A stretch of DNA of 64,000 nt, from the NCBI GenBank assembly GCA_900708905.1, contig CAADRB010000019.1, positions 2,019,161 through 2,083,160 on the forward strand. Reading direction: 5' to 3'. The notes beneath the pieces were generated by a model. It ran no database searches and was not told the DNA's origin. It saw only the letters and a list, made by a program, of their open reading frames with translations. The position numbers were made by a program, and so were the translations under genes. Source of the stretch: Hymenolepis diminuta. Lineage: Eukaryota; Platyhelminthes; Cestoda; Cyclophyllidea; Hymenolepididae. Below, piece by piece: positions 39,467 to 50,179 of the stretch (the first letter of the stretch is position 1; every line of letters starts with the position of its first letter).

Positions 39467-41121
39467 CTCATATATTAATAAATGAATTATTTGAGGTGAT
39501 GAATCATTTCCGCATGTGCAACAGCCCAAATTTGTCATGTAAACTCTCTCAGCTTAAAACGATTATCCGCCAACACAATTGTTGAATTAATAAGAGGTAT
39601 GTAGACTGGTACTGCTCTTAATATCTTGATAGATCGGAAATGTAGTAGTTCCATGAATCATTTAAATTTTTCTCCGATTAGAATTTTTTCCCCTCTGTCC
39701 ATAAATTTTCTAGAATATCAAAGACATCGGTCGCTCCCAGTCTATCGATTCAGATGCACCTTTTCCAAGTGTATTGTAAACATCACTGTGGCCAAGACTA
39801 CAAATAAATTACTTTGTCTTCCCGACGACCTCCATTTTACTCAAGAAGCATTTGCCCCCATCCCTATTTAAAAGGCCATGTACACCCTTTTGATTTCTTT
39901 TGTACTCTGCCCTATTCCTCTGCAACCTCTGCACCCAACGACCTCAGCAACCACTTCACCTCTTTGATCTACCTCCTTCTCGCTTTTAATTTTGCTTTCA
40001 ATAAATCTACTGACTGCAGCTGTCTTTTCCTCTGCCTTGTTGCTGAAGCGAAGGCGGAAGCCGTTTATCTCCAAGAATAGCTTTGGGAAAATGAGATGCA
40101 TTAGCTGCTGGCTATCGCTCTAAAAAAGCTTTCATACATTCCCATTTTCAACAGTCAATTATTTAGGACGATGTATATCAGTAATAATAGTAAATCGAAA
40201 GCATTGCTATGAAGTCCTCTGCTATATTTCTGTATAACATTAATCAGTGGTAATCCAATATTGTATAATCTTCTTATAAAGCATTTTTTTGCTTATAACT
40301 TACAAGTAACTTAACTTGAAAATGCCGCACATACAGGAAGTGTCTACTAGCTAATACCGTCTTTTTTGCTATCTTTATTGGTCATTTCCGGTTATTAGCC
40401 ACTTCCCTAATATCACACCAATAAGCCGCTAAATATTTCGGTAGTCTAGACAGTATCCGGATTTTTTTAATTTCTTCTTAAATACTCTAGAACTCAAGTT
40501 TTTTTACTCTTTTTATAGACTGACTTAAACATTTGCAAAACTTAAGTAAATGACTTAGAAATTGGTAAAAAGAATAGAAAATTATGATATTTTGTGAAGG
40601 CAATCAATAAAACTTCAGAGTCGCATAAATTGCAGCAAATTGAGAATTCGGTATTTTATGGCTTATTAATTGTTATTTTCAATTGTTAATAAAATGTAAA
40701 TACCCTTTAATCGATTTTCAAAACTCACACAATTTTTTCGTAAACAATTTCGAGCGCTCACAATTTGCATATTTGAAAAAGCATGCTACTGATTACCAAG
40801 CGCAGTGAAAGACATTATTATACTCAACATTCCAGACTTTGCTTGAGAAAGTGAGATTTAGTCATCTCCATATGTGCCAATAGAATATACTCGGCCCCAG
40901 TACTTATATCCAATGCACGTGATCAATACAATCGATGGATGCGCACATATTAAAACAAATTAGCTGTTGCTCTCAAAATTTACCAATGGCATCCATCAGT
41001 TTGAATAAACCCTGGGTGAAAATTTGTAAGATTACTATCCTACTTTAAATAAAAAAGTAGAACATTAGGCAAAGCGGTTTTTCGGACAAAGTTATATCAA
41101 GTTAAAAAAGGGTTTTAAATA
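39467..41121. other. Interval without a supported gene
   Basis: The 39868-40101 minus-strand ORF (77 codons, reading FSNKAEEKTAAVSRFIESKI) may be an upstream exon of the candidate gene at 39.2-39.5 kb, with a possible donor GTAGAT. I could not join it in frame. The rest is AT-rich with nothing recognised. Confidence 0.4.
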
Positions 41122-41349
41122 GTATTTGAAAACGTATCTCTCCATATGAAGAGAAAATTCTTACTAAATCTTGCAGGGACCAAGGAAAGGATCGGAAGGA
41201 AAAGAGGTATCAGTTATGCCGAGGAGATTGAGAAGAGGAGGAAAGTTACTATCCCACAAATAATCAGTAATCATTATGAAAGAGGTAATTGATTTTAGAC
41301 AAATTTAAAATGAATTTAATTTACTCTTAAAATGTGTTGCTTTAAAATT
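41122..41349 (+). repeat. 228-bp inverted repeat, left arm
   Basis: Its reverse complement is 43286-43513, with one mismatch noticed over 228 bp. The arms are about 1.9 kb apart. Inside the arm, a short frame from the ATG at 41146 reads MKRKFLLNLAGTKERIGRKR to a stop after YERGN. It may be a duplicated exon fragment; its function is unknown. Confidence 0.95.
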
Positions 41350-42490
41350 GCTCTAAATACCTAATTCGATTCTCTGTAAATAATTTTTGATAGTTTCAGT
41401 GCATTTCTAAAATTTCCTTCTGCAGTTAAAATATTGCGTGCATGAAATAAAAAATTGTTATAATAAATAAATTGCATACTAAATTGAAAAGAGAACAAAT
41501 TACGTAAAATTGTATTTTCTAAACTTTTGGCAAACTGCTTGTAGAGTGGAAATAATTTGAAATCATTCACACTCGGAGTAGTTAACATTCACAAATATGG
41601 GCCAAGGCGACGTAAATATTCATCCTGTTCTCTTGTGGCAAGTTGATAAGCTGATAGATTAAAGGAAATTTGGGCATGCGGTAGCATTTATAAAATGCAA
41701 TTTTAGGAAGAAATAATGATTTCAAACTAAAATTCAAACCAAAAGGTTTGTAAAACTGGCTCTTTGTATTCGTTATGAATATCTATATAGAATCGAACCA
41801 TATCTATAAGGGCTTCTGTGGAGTTCACAACGCTACCCATGCTGATCAAGGGAATCGTGTTTGGGCTAGAACATTCTGGAAGGTGCGGCGTGTCACTGAT
41901 AGTGTGGGCGTCAAGTGCGACGTGTGTGCAGAATTCTTCTCAGCCAATCAACGGTCAGTAATCCCACATCGTAGCGTTGAACATATTTAATGATTAACGT
42001 GTCGATAGTTTAAACATAACCTCAATAAACCCTCCACGAGACACCCTTCTTGTTCTCTCTACTTTGGACATAGCCCAGCCAATCTTTATTCTAAAGGGCT
42101 CTGCTAGGGGCTATTTGGACTTCTTAAGAGGGTTATTAAGAGTTTGCAAGAGGTATATTTGTGTTGCATTCGCTACACTTCCTACCTTTTCAAGTAATAT
42201 AAATCAATTTGCGTATTGATTGAATTTCTTACTAAAATAAATCGCCCTTATTTGAAAATACACTAAACTACAACCTCGTGCACTTTTGTTATCGTTTAAA
42301 GTAGTCGACGTCTAAAGGGCTAGCAAAATATGAGGTAATAGTCCTACCTAATACACAGTTGTACTTTCTTTACCCTATAAAATTTTGTTTGAGTCCGATG
42401 GAAGTGTTCGATTATAAAGTCGGGGGGAAATTACTATTACCAAATCCATTAATTTAAAACTCGTAAGAAATAGGATTATAGGATTCATAC
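41350..42490. other. Loop of the inverted repeat, left part, no gene seen
   Basis: Contains a 71-codon plus ORF (41775-41990) in a locally GC-richer stretch that I do not recognise. No other features. Confidence 0.5.
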
Positions 42491-42633
42491 CTCTCTAGTT
42501 CTAGTGAATTGAAAAGTGATCTGTCAGGCTTTGCGATCACCTACTTTGAATATTGACATTCTTTTCTGGCTTTATTTAGTTCCGAAAATCATAATCATGC
42601 AAACTCCTTCTTGAATTTGAAATAGTTATATTG
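42491..42633 (+). repeat. Dispersed repeat, left half, interrupted by an LTR insertion
   Basis: Matches 45303-45459, including a nearly continuous block around TTGACATTCTTTTCTGGCTT. The repeat is interrupted after about 42633 and resumes at about 43200-43285, which matches 45460-45545. The 45.3 kb copy therefore shows the uninterrupted state. Confidence 0.75.
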
Positions 42634-43199
42634 TTGCAGTCATCACGTCAGGGTCACCAATTTGTAGCGGGCCACCAGATTGTTGAGGGTCACCAATTTG
42701 TAGGTGAAATTGCCAACAGTAAATGAAAGAAAAGGAACGCCNAGGAATGCGTAGGCCAGGTTATATTGAGTAAGCTCAGTACAGAGTCTCAAGGAAAATA
42801 GGGAACTGGAGGATTGGACAACGAGAGATGCGTCTGGCAAGCTGGGGTCCACCCTGTTCGTATGTGTGTTTCATGGGAGGCTATTTATAGTCAACACTTT
42901 GGGTGAGGACACGTATAAGGATATGGTTGTATGCGCGCTTCAATTGGTCTGGACGATTGTAGGAAAAGGAAGGGCCGGTGCAGACAGGACTGGTTGATAT
43001 CGGTGTTGACTAAGCAGTGTCTGGTACTATCGTCTGAGGTATGTTTACCTTTTCTGGGTCGATGAGACATAGGCCAGCTGAGAAAACACGATGTTTGTTT
43101 AGGGAGTGCTCGGACCACAGGAATGGTTAAAGGTGAGGATAATCAAATTTGGTGATAATTAGGAAAGCTGTAAGATAAAATATTTCAGAAAAGAGGGAT
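42634..43199 (-). mobile_element. LTR (solo or truncated) with tRNA-Trp primer-binding site, minus strand
   Basis: On the minus strand, an LTR-like sequence ends ...CTACA, then AAT, then TGGTGACCCTGACGTGAT (plus 42642-42659). This matches the complement of the tRNA-Trp 3' end at 17 of 18 positions. Such a primer-binding site is known for CsRn1/Kabuki-type Ty3/gypsy elements. A TATAAATAG box lies upstream in the LTR. A likely LTR span is 42663 to about 43120 (TG...CA), but the outer end is uncertain. Internal sequence is almost absent after the primer site, so this is a solo or heavily truncated element. The 17-bp string GGGTCACCAATTTGTAG occurs twice (42651, 42687). One ambiguous base (N) is at 42742. 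Confidence 0.7.
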
Positions 43200-43285
43200 T
43201 CATCCTACAACATCCAGAGGCGCAAAAAATGAGAAGAGTGGTTGTATGGCCAATTTCTTCCTTACATGTTTTTGTATCCAAAAAG
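43200..43285 (+). repeat. Dispersed repeat, right half
   Basis: Matches 45460-45545 (CATCC-GA-GCGCAAAA, then CCAATTT and TTTTGTATCCA). With 42491-42633 it forms the filled version of the site that is empty at 45.3 kb. Confidence 0.7.
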
Positions 43286-43513
43286 AATTTTAAAGCAACA
43301 CATTTTAAGAGTAAATTAAATTCATTGTAAATTTGTCTAAAATCAATTACCTCTTTCATAATGATTACTGATTATTTGTGGGATAGTAACTTTCCTCCTC
43401 TTCTCAATCTCCTCGGCATAACTGATACCTCTTTTCCTTCCGATCCTTTCCTTGGTCCCTGCAAGATTTAGTAAGAATTTTCTCTTCATATGGAGAGATA
43501 CGTTTTCAAATAC
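43286..43513 (-). repeat. 228-bp inverted repeat, right arm
   Basis: Reverse complement of 41122-41349 with one mismatch noticed. The arm directly adjoins the right half of the interrupted dispersed repeat. This suggests the 228 bp belongs to that repeat's neighbourhood and was copied in inverse orientation to 41.1 kb. Confidence 0.95.
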
Positions 43514-43539
43514 CTATCCTGAGAAGATCGAAGGCGTTC

Positions 43540-43640
43540 CACAGTTATTCTGGTTGATGAGTACTAGGTAGTGTTGCTGACCATTCTGATCACTATTTGC
43601 GAGTTGAACGATATCGAACCCATGATCTCCGATGTGACAT
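43540..43640 (-). repeat. SINE-like copy (tRNA-like head)
   Basis: The minus strand contains TCGGAGATCATGGGTTCGAT, closely matching the head of the copy at 43945-44125 (TCGGAAATCATGGGTTCGAT). It is followed by a diverged body. Confidence 0.45.
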
Positions 43641-43944
43641 ATATGAGTGTTGTTTTTATAATAAGCGTTGTGATAAATGAGGAGAAATTTCAAGGAAACA
43701 GTTAATAAAATATGTTTGCTGATTTTCAGTACTTGCTGTATGTGTACGTTTTATGGTCTGCCATTTTTAATTATCTGAGTTTGATCTCCTAGATTATAAG
43801 ACAAAAGGGAACTAATTAAGTAGCCAAAAATGGTCAATGGGGCGATAAAATTATAGTATTTTTTTATTTTTGCGTGACGCATATCTCGGGTATACAAACT
43901 AATAACTCCTAAGCCTATTCTGTAAAGCGTTTTTCAACACTCAT

Positions 43945-44125
43945 CCTGGGTACAGAAGTAGTATCATAAAGCCATCTTTGTGTGAAACTTAAATTCTTTC
44001 AACCCCCTCACTAATCAGACTTAACCATTGCAGTTGCCCTTCCCGCTCACAAGATGCGCACCAGTGGGTATCGAACCCATGATTTCCGATTTCGCAGACG
44101 AACACGTTAACCACTTCACTTCCGG
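43945..44125 (-). repeat. tRNA-derived SINE, best-preserved copy
   Basis: On the minus strand, the tRNA-like head has an A-box-like region (GTGGTTAACGTGTTCG) and a box B (GGGTTCGATACCC). It is followed by a non-tRNA body (GGTTAAGTCTGATTAGTGAG, then GGGGGTTGAAAG). The body is shared with the copies at 11.4 kb and, in part, 10.7 kb. No complete tRNA acceptor stem is evident. SINEs use the internal pol III promoter for transcription and borrow LINE enzymes for movement; no LINE was seen in the window. Confidence 0.6.
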
Positions 44126-45302
44126 TATACATTTGGGGTATTTTATATCCAAAAAGCAGGATACCTAACAACTACGCATTTTATTATCTCGGGTACTGAT
44201 TATCTTTCACAAAATGCCGGACTGATCCCTTCAGCTGGAATAAAAAATGATAGCATAGCTCACTGACTGGGTGTGGTTGTTTATTTTTAGCATGAAATGT
44301 GGTCCAAATTGATTTCATTGGGACTGGGTGAAGGTAACGGGTGCAAAGCAATTCCACGATCATTTGCCAGTCACAAATGCCAATTAGAGATATTCTGAAC
44401 ACGAAAATAATTAAATAGACGTGCTTCAGTTCCCCACTTTATGTGTCTGTTTTTAACACGCTTTAGATTAAATTATTGAACTAGAATTGCCCCTAGTGGT
44501 TTCGATTTAATTTTCGTTCACAGTTATCATTTGTGGAAATTCTGAGTTAATTAGCATTCATTAAAATTAGTAATCTTTCCGATCGGCATTTATCAAGTAG
44601 TATTATTTAAAATTATTTTTGATCAATTGGAACGAAAAATCTAATTTGAGTCAAAATTTTTTATTTGTTATGGTGATAAATAAAATCGTAAACAGGCAAT
44701 ATGCCCTTATTTAAAGCAGTCTTTTCGTTTGCCTGGCTGTTTTCCATTCTCAAACAATTTTGAAGCCGTTTTTGCCCTAAACGAAGAAAATCTAAAATCC
44801 AGTTTCTATCTCAACACAAAAATCTTCGTCTTTCATCTTTAGGACAGAGCAAAATGCGCCGCGTCATGACGAATTCTCCTCATTAGTTGTTTATATGATA
44901 ATCTACTTTTATTATATTGCGGCTTCAAGATTTAATTGTAAACTCATTAATCAAAGTGCGCTAATGAACACATCTTAAAATGCACAGTATATTGTGTTCA
45001 TGCATCGTTTCTCTGGTGCCAAAAAGAGCATTTTCCATACATATCCTGAACGAAAACATAAAAAAAATAAAACAACAGATACATCTACCAAACAGTGGTT
45101 TCGTGTCGTATTTACTGGGTTATAGAAAGACTAGGACTTTTGATACAAAACATTTCCTGAACTGTGAAGAAATAATATAATAAAGCGATTAATTTTAATT
45201 GCTTAAATATAAAATTCGTGTCATCGATGAGTAAGAAAAAAATTCTCCTTTCGTTTAAAGAATCTATAGAGTATATGAATTGAGCAATAGGGTGCATAGC
45301 TT
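44126..45302. other. Interval without a supported gene
   Basis: Low-complexity AT-rich sequence with ORFs of 60-72 codons and no recognisable motif. Confidence 0.5.
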
Positions 45303-45545
45303 GCCAGTTCTAGTAAAATAGAGAGCTCTACGAGACTTTATGATCACCCTTTCTACACTTTGACATTCTTTTCTGGCTTTGATTTAGTTCTGAAAGGTAT
45401 GTTTGTGGAAACATGTTCTCTTCACTACGTTGAGCAGCCTTGAATTTGGAATGATTATAGGAAAGCGCACATCCGGAAGCGCAAAACTATAAGAAATATG
45501 TTTGTACGCCCAATTTGCATGCCTTTTGTATCCAACGCGTTAATA
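45303..45545 (+). repeat. Dispersed repeat, uninterrupted copy (empty site)
   Basis: Contiguous counterpart of 42491-42633 plus 43200-43285. It shows what the 42-43 kb locus looked like before the LTR insertion. Confidence 0.75.
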
Positions 45546-47052
45546 ATAAACTGAAGTTATTACTCGTAACTTATTAAGTGAAAATGCCAGTTAGTCAATG
45601 GTTTAACATTTTAACTAAAACTTACTTAAATGTAGTTAATAGAATAATGATAACTTAAATGAGCAAGCTTTCAGGGGAAAAGTAAAGTCGGCAAACTTCC
45701 CAGAAAATAGAATCTAAAATAGTAAGTTCCTAGGCTTTTGATTCACTATGTCAACAGCGGCCATAATTGACCATCTCAATATTACCTTTCTTAATCCCCG
45801 CAGTAATTCCATTCATTCATGCCTCAAAGAGAAAAATTACATACTGCCCATACAGTTAGAACTTTTCGTCAAATAATTCCAATAAAATCACAATTCTAAG
45901 CTGAACATAAGCAAATGCTTTTTCCTCATGAGATGACTAATTTCTGGAATGCTAGACGTACAATACTTGCAAATCGGAACGACTTTATCCCCATTGTTCT
46001 TGATCGACTACTTATTATCTATTACAATCAGATCCGTAATAGCCCCAGTAATAAAGGACGATTAAAAAGAACTGGTGGTCATACTCTGACAGCCAACAGT
46101 AACCGCATATAGTAAAATACTATGGGTAGTTTGACTTGGGTTACAAACTTATTCTGCAGTTTATATCGTCCCTCCAGTTCTTTAATGACTCTTTTTAACT
46201 TAATCTGTTGACAAGAAAATCTCTAGATCAGTAAATTGCATTCAGCCCATTACCATTGATGTAAATTCACAGCTTCTAAATATAATCTAACCGCCATATT
46301 ACTACAACTCAATCAATTATTATCTGGTCAATTTTCAAAGAAAGTCTAATTTGCTTTCACCCCACTTCTTTTTTACAAAACTAAAAATTCCCGTAGCTCA
46401 GCAGCAGGATTACACGAAATCTCTCATGCTTTGCCAGAAAATACCAAATCAGTCAAGCATGGCTAATTATAAACATTCAACGCGGCCACAAAAGCGCAAA
46501 CTAAAGTCACTTGGGAAAAGTAAACGAGTGATTGAAGAGGGGAGGATTATTGAATCTACCGCTCCAATAGTGTGGAAACTACGAAAGTGCTCTAAGATAC
46601 CATTTTGTTAAAAACACCACAGTACAAAAACAGCTGCTTAACTTGGATTGCATTACCTTATTTGATTAATTTCATTCAGAGATATGAAAATGAGTCAATA
46701 GTACATTTTTCACAATTTAAAGCGAAAAATTCCAATAGTGAAATCACAACTCCAGGAAGTACCCACTAATTTAGTGGCAGGAGAATGCGAGAAAGATTTG
46801 TAAACAAAAGTGCTTTAAAACTGCAAATCGTATTTTCATATATCAGAACAGTAGGGTGAGGTTAGCTACAAATGCGGGGTCAAATTAAGTAGATTTAATA
46901 AAAATAAAATTTATAAAAAGTGGGGGATGCTAAAAAATCGGCAGTAAAAAGAAATACAAAAAAAATTAAAACGCAAAATGGCTAAAACTAACTGTATTAA
47001 TAGGAGTAATTTAACAGGCAATTAAACACGAAATAGTTGAAATTTGATTGCG
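45546..47052. other. Interval without a supported gene
   Basis: Two plus-strand ORFs (45915-46112 and 46351-46611, the latter Lys/Arg-rich) are unrecognised and lack clear splice or start context. The lower end is presumably the 3' UTR of the first MGST3 gene. Confidence 0.5.
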
Positions 47053-47801
47053 TTACATAAAATTCGGCTTGAGACAAGCGTCTGGACATCTAGGTGAATA
47101 AAATAAAAAGTCCATTAAACTTGACGATTTCATTCAAAAAGTACAAATAAGTGAGGGAAAACCTTACTTAAAGCTAGCACGAAGGTGCGACATTCCGAAA
47201 AATGCGTTCAACACCATCATTAGCAAAAGTGCGAAACAGCCAAATCTTCCATGTCTTCGATTATCAGGATCTAAAATTGAGTCAAAATGCTAACGTAAAG
47301 AAAAATACATGCAAAACAAAACAGTGAAAGCAATTCTTACCCCCGCTCGTGTAGCCATGGAAATAGACAAGACGGCCCGCAAGGAAAGTTACACCAAGAA
47401 GAGAGGCCCCAACCTTAAAATATCAGTCTAAGGAAAAAACTGCTTACAGGACAGTTAAGTCCCCCGATGTACAATCCGGAAAGGAAAAATGGCATAACCT
47501 CCAAACTAAAGAGGCATTAACGCTCAAATCAAACTTACTAGCTTTGGTGAGCTCGTTGAATGCAATTGAATTCAGTGTTGGTTGGGTGGTACATATTTGG
47601 GCACTAGAAGAATGTTGTAAGAAAAACCCGAATAAATACTGGAAAGTCGAGTTCCTTTCGCGCTTTCATCACCCGAGTAGCAAAGTAAAAATGCAGAGCA
47701 AAAGCCCCAACTCCGACGAGTATGACGCCACCATAACCGTGGGGAAGTGCTACTGGAAAGTCACGGAGACTTGGGAAAAGAGGCCTTGACATATGACCCA
47801 T
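47053..47801 (-). CDS. MGST3: Microsomal glutathione S-transferase 3, copy 1 (six exons)
   Basis: Minus-strand exons: 47640-47801, 47539-47603, 47448-47505, 47341-47413, 47168-47270, 47053-47089. Introns are 36, 33, 34, 70 and 78 nt, all GT/AG, giving 165 residues (human MGST3 has 152). Hallmarks of the MAPEG membrane family: GGVILVGVGAFALH (first helix), VMKARKELDFP, NMYHPTNTEFNCIQRAHQS, GLYIGGLNCP and GYTSGDP. MGST3 is a four-helix ER/outer-membrane enzyme that conjugates glutathione and reduces lipid hydroperoxides. The start at 47801 was chosen over the upstream ATG (47849) because it makes exon 1 exactly as long as in copy 2. The usual RAHQN has become RAHQS at a residue that in LTC4 synthase contacts glutathione. 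The last exon is inferred from conservation with copy 2; an unspliced stop at 47164-47166 is the alternative. Confidence 0.9.
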
Positions 47802-48649
47802 TGTATTGATATTACAGTTAAAAAAGGCAGCCGCCATTGAAAGTAACATTTGGTTTACTTTAACAAAACCGATTCTATATTTAACTGATTATTCAGTGAA
47901 TGAAGTTGTTTTTAACTGTATAAATATGATTAGCAGTAAAAAATAACTTATAATTTAATATAGAAATAGAGACATTCACTACTTTGTTATGCATATTCCA
48001 TACGTTACTATTTGAAATGCAAAGCAGATATGATGCTTTGTACCTTATTTGCATCATAATGAGGTTATTGTTAGTCGAAACGCAATGTAATATTTCTCAT
48101 GTATAAATTAATAATATCTCCATAATTTTATAATTAATTTTGACTTTATAATTATCGTCTTAGGATAAATTGAAATTACCAAATTTTTTGTTAATTATAT
48201 TGGAATTAATTATTGTCAGTTTCCAATGTTTACATCTGTAATACTTATTTTGAAAATATTTTATTAATTGGAGCTCTGATATCTAGGAGTGCATATTATT
48301 CCAAAGTCCATTTTGTTAAGCATTCTCCGACGCACCATGGGATGCCCCGTTAATAAGCCCCAACCTTGTCTTCTCTTTAGATGCCAAACTTAATCACTAT
48401 TGCCATTGTTGATGTTCACTGATGGCCATCGAACATGCTATCTTTGACTTTGCAAATGTGCACGATAGACATCAGGCAAGATTCCTTTGGTAAGAGTCTG
48501 TGGTATCGTATACTCTACAAAGAAAATGAGAATTAGAAGCGATAAGATTATACATCCCCCTAGCCTCCAAACAAACAACTCAATAAGCCTTCATTCCAAA
48601 TATAATGAATACCCCTCCCCACCTATTCTTCTTTAATCTGTATTGAATC
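47802..48649. other. Upstream region of MGST3 copy 1 and left flank of the retroelement
   Basis: AT-rich to about 48290. From about 48380 the sequence may be degraded gag/protease-region retroelement sequence, but I could not support a frame. No 5' LTR was recognised. Confidence 0.45.
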
Positions 48650-49449
48650 TTCTGAGTCCTCTTTCTACTCTATCCTTAAAAAATTCCCAGATCTCACCAG
48701 CCCTGTTTGTCGTGACAAACTAGTAAATCACTCTGTCACCCATTCTATTACAATCCATAGAAACACCATGGAAACAAGATTGCCAAGGATGAATTCGAAC
48801 ACATGCTTGATCTTGGTATTATTCGTCATTCTTCCAGTAATTGGTCATCTGCTCTCTATTTGGTCCCTAAGAAATCTGGTGATTGGCGTCCTTGTGGTGA
48901 CTACCGTGCACTCAACTCGATCATAGTCCTGGACAGTTATCCCATACCCAATATACAAGACTTTTCATCCAATCTTCGGAATAAGAAGCTCTTCTCCAAA
49001 ATCGATCCTGTCCGTGCTTATAGCCAGATTCCTATGGTCGAAGCAGATATTCCCAAAACCGCTATTGCCACTCCATTCGGTCTGCTTGAATTCCTACGAA
49101 TGCCATTTGATTTACGCAATGCAGTCCAAACCTTCCAACGTTCTATTGATGAAGTGCTGCATGGTCTCGACTTTGTTTTGCCTATATCGACGACATCCTT
49201 GTGGCCAGTGAAAATGAAGAGGAGCATATGAAACATTTGGAGGTTGTTTTCGGACGGCTAAATTTCCATGGACTCATCCTGAATCTTTCCAAAAGCGAAA
49301 TCGGACAAAATACCTTATCTTTTCTTGGTCATACTTTATCTGTCAAAGGTTTCCGACCAACTGACGAAAAAGTAAGGGAGATTCGACACTTCCCGCCGTC
49401 GAAATTCCTCAACCACCTCCGTCGATTCTTAGGCATGATAAATTTTTGA
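48650..49449 (+). pseudogene. Reverse transcriptase domain, broken
   Basis: Contains RT block motifs: [47 protein letters not shown], and the catalytic YIDD box encoded at about 49184-49195. The YIDD box lies in a different frame from the upstream part, owing to an indel near 49171-49182. An in-frame TGA at 49447-49449 interrupts the segment linking RT to RNase H. An N-terminal stretch around 48735-48790 also appears deleted. Confidence 0.92.
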
Positions 49450-49980
49450 CGCCCTTTTCTTCCCAATTCTGAAACAGTGATTTTTCCGGTCACAGAACCT
49501 CTAAAGTCCACGAGGGCCAATTTCCCCCTCCCTCCCGAAGCTGTAACAGCCTTCGAAGAAGTTAAAACTCTGTTAGCTAATTGCTCAACGCTCACATATC
49601 AAGAACCGGAAGCAACCGTAATACTATCCACAGACGCTTCACAGGTCGCCGCTGGCGCAGTATTGGAACAAAGGACAGGAGATGTAGTTCGACCCCTTGA
49701 CTTTTCCTCCGTCAAACTAACACTGAGTCAGACACGTTACAGCACTTTCGGGCGTGAGGTTTTACTAGTTTACAAGGCGGTGAAACATTTCTGATACCTC
49801 CTGGGAGGTCGTCAATTCACGATCCTCATTGACCACAAGCCGTTGACATATGCCAGTCGGGCCAGTTCCGACCACTATTCTCCACGCGAAACCCGGCACC
49901 TCGATTACGTTCTACAGTTCGCACGTTAAAGACTCAGACAATATTGTCGCTGATCGTCTTTTTCGAACCTAAGTCGAAGT
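49450..49980 (+). pseudogene. RNase H domain, broken
   Basis: Continues the RT frame after the TGA, with STDASQVAAGAVL (first catalytic Asp), LSQTRYSTFGREVLLVYKAV and, after another TGA (49792-49794), a conserved DHKPL box. A TAA at 49927-49929 and a frame change precede the DSDNIVADRLF segment that normally closes this domain. Confidence 0.88.
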
Positions 49981-50179
49981 AGTAACAAAAATCGTTGATT
50001 TTTATTCCACCTCCATGGCTCAAAAGACCAACTCCGACCTTCAGGAGTTCCGAAGTAGTCCGACTTCTCTTCATTTAAAAGACATCTCGTTGCTCATATC
50101 TCCCGGTCTGATAACATGTGATGTTTCAACAGGTTTACCTAGACCTTTTGTCTCAAAAGCTTTCCAACGCCAGATTTTC

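Noticed and set aside
44040..44125. A tRNA gene on the minus strand (good box B, plausible A box)
   Set aside because: No complete acceptor-stem pairing is evident and the sequence continues into a body shared with other copies, so it is better explained as a SINE head.
47544..47789. 81-codon plus-strand ORF
   Set aside because: It is the antisense shadow of exons 1 and 2 of MGST3 copy 1, whose minus-strand frame has clear homology.
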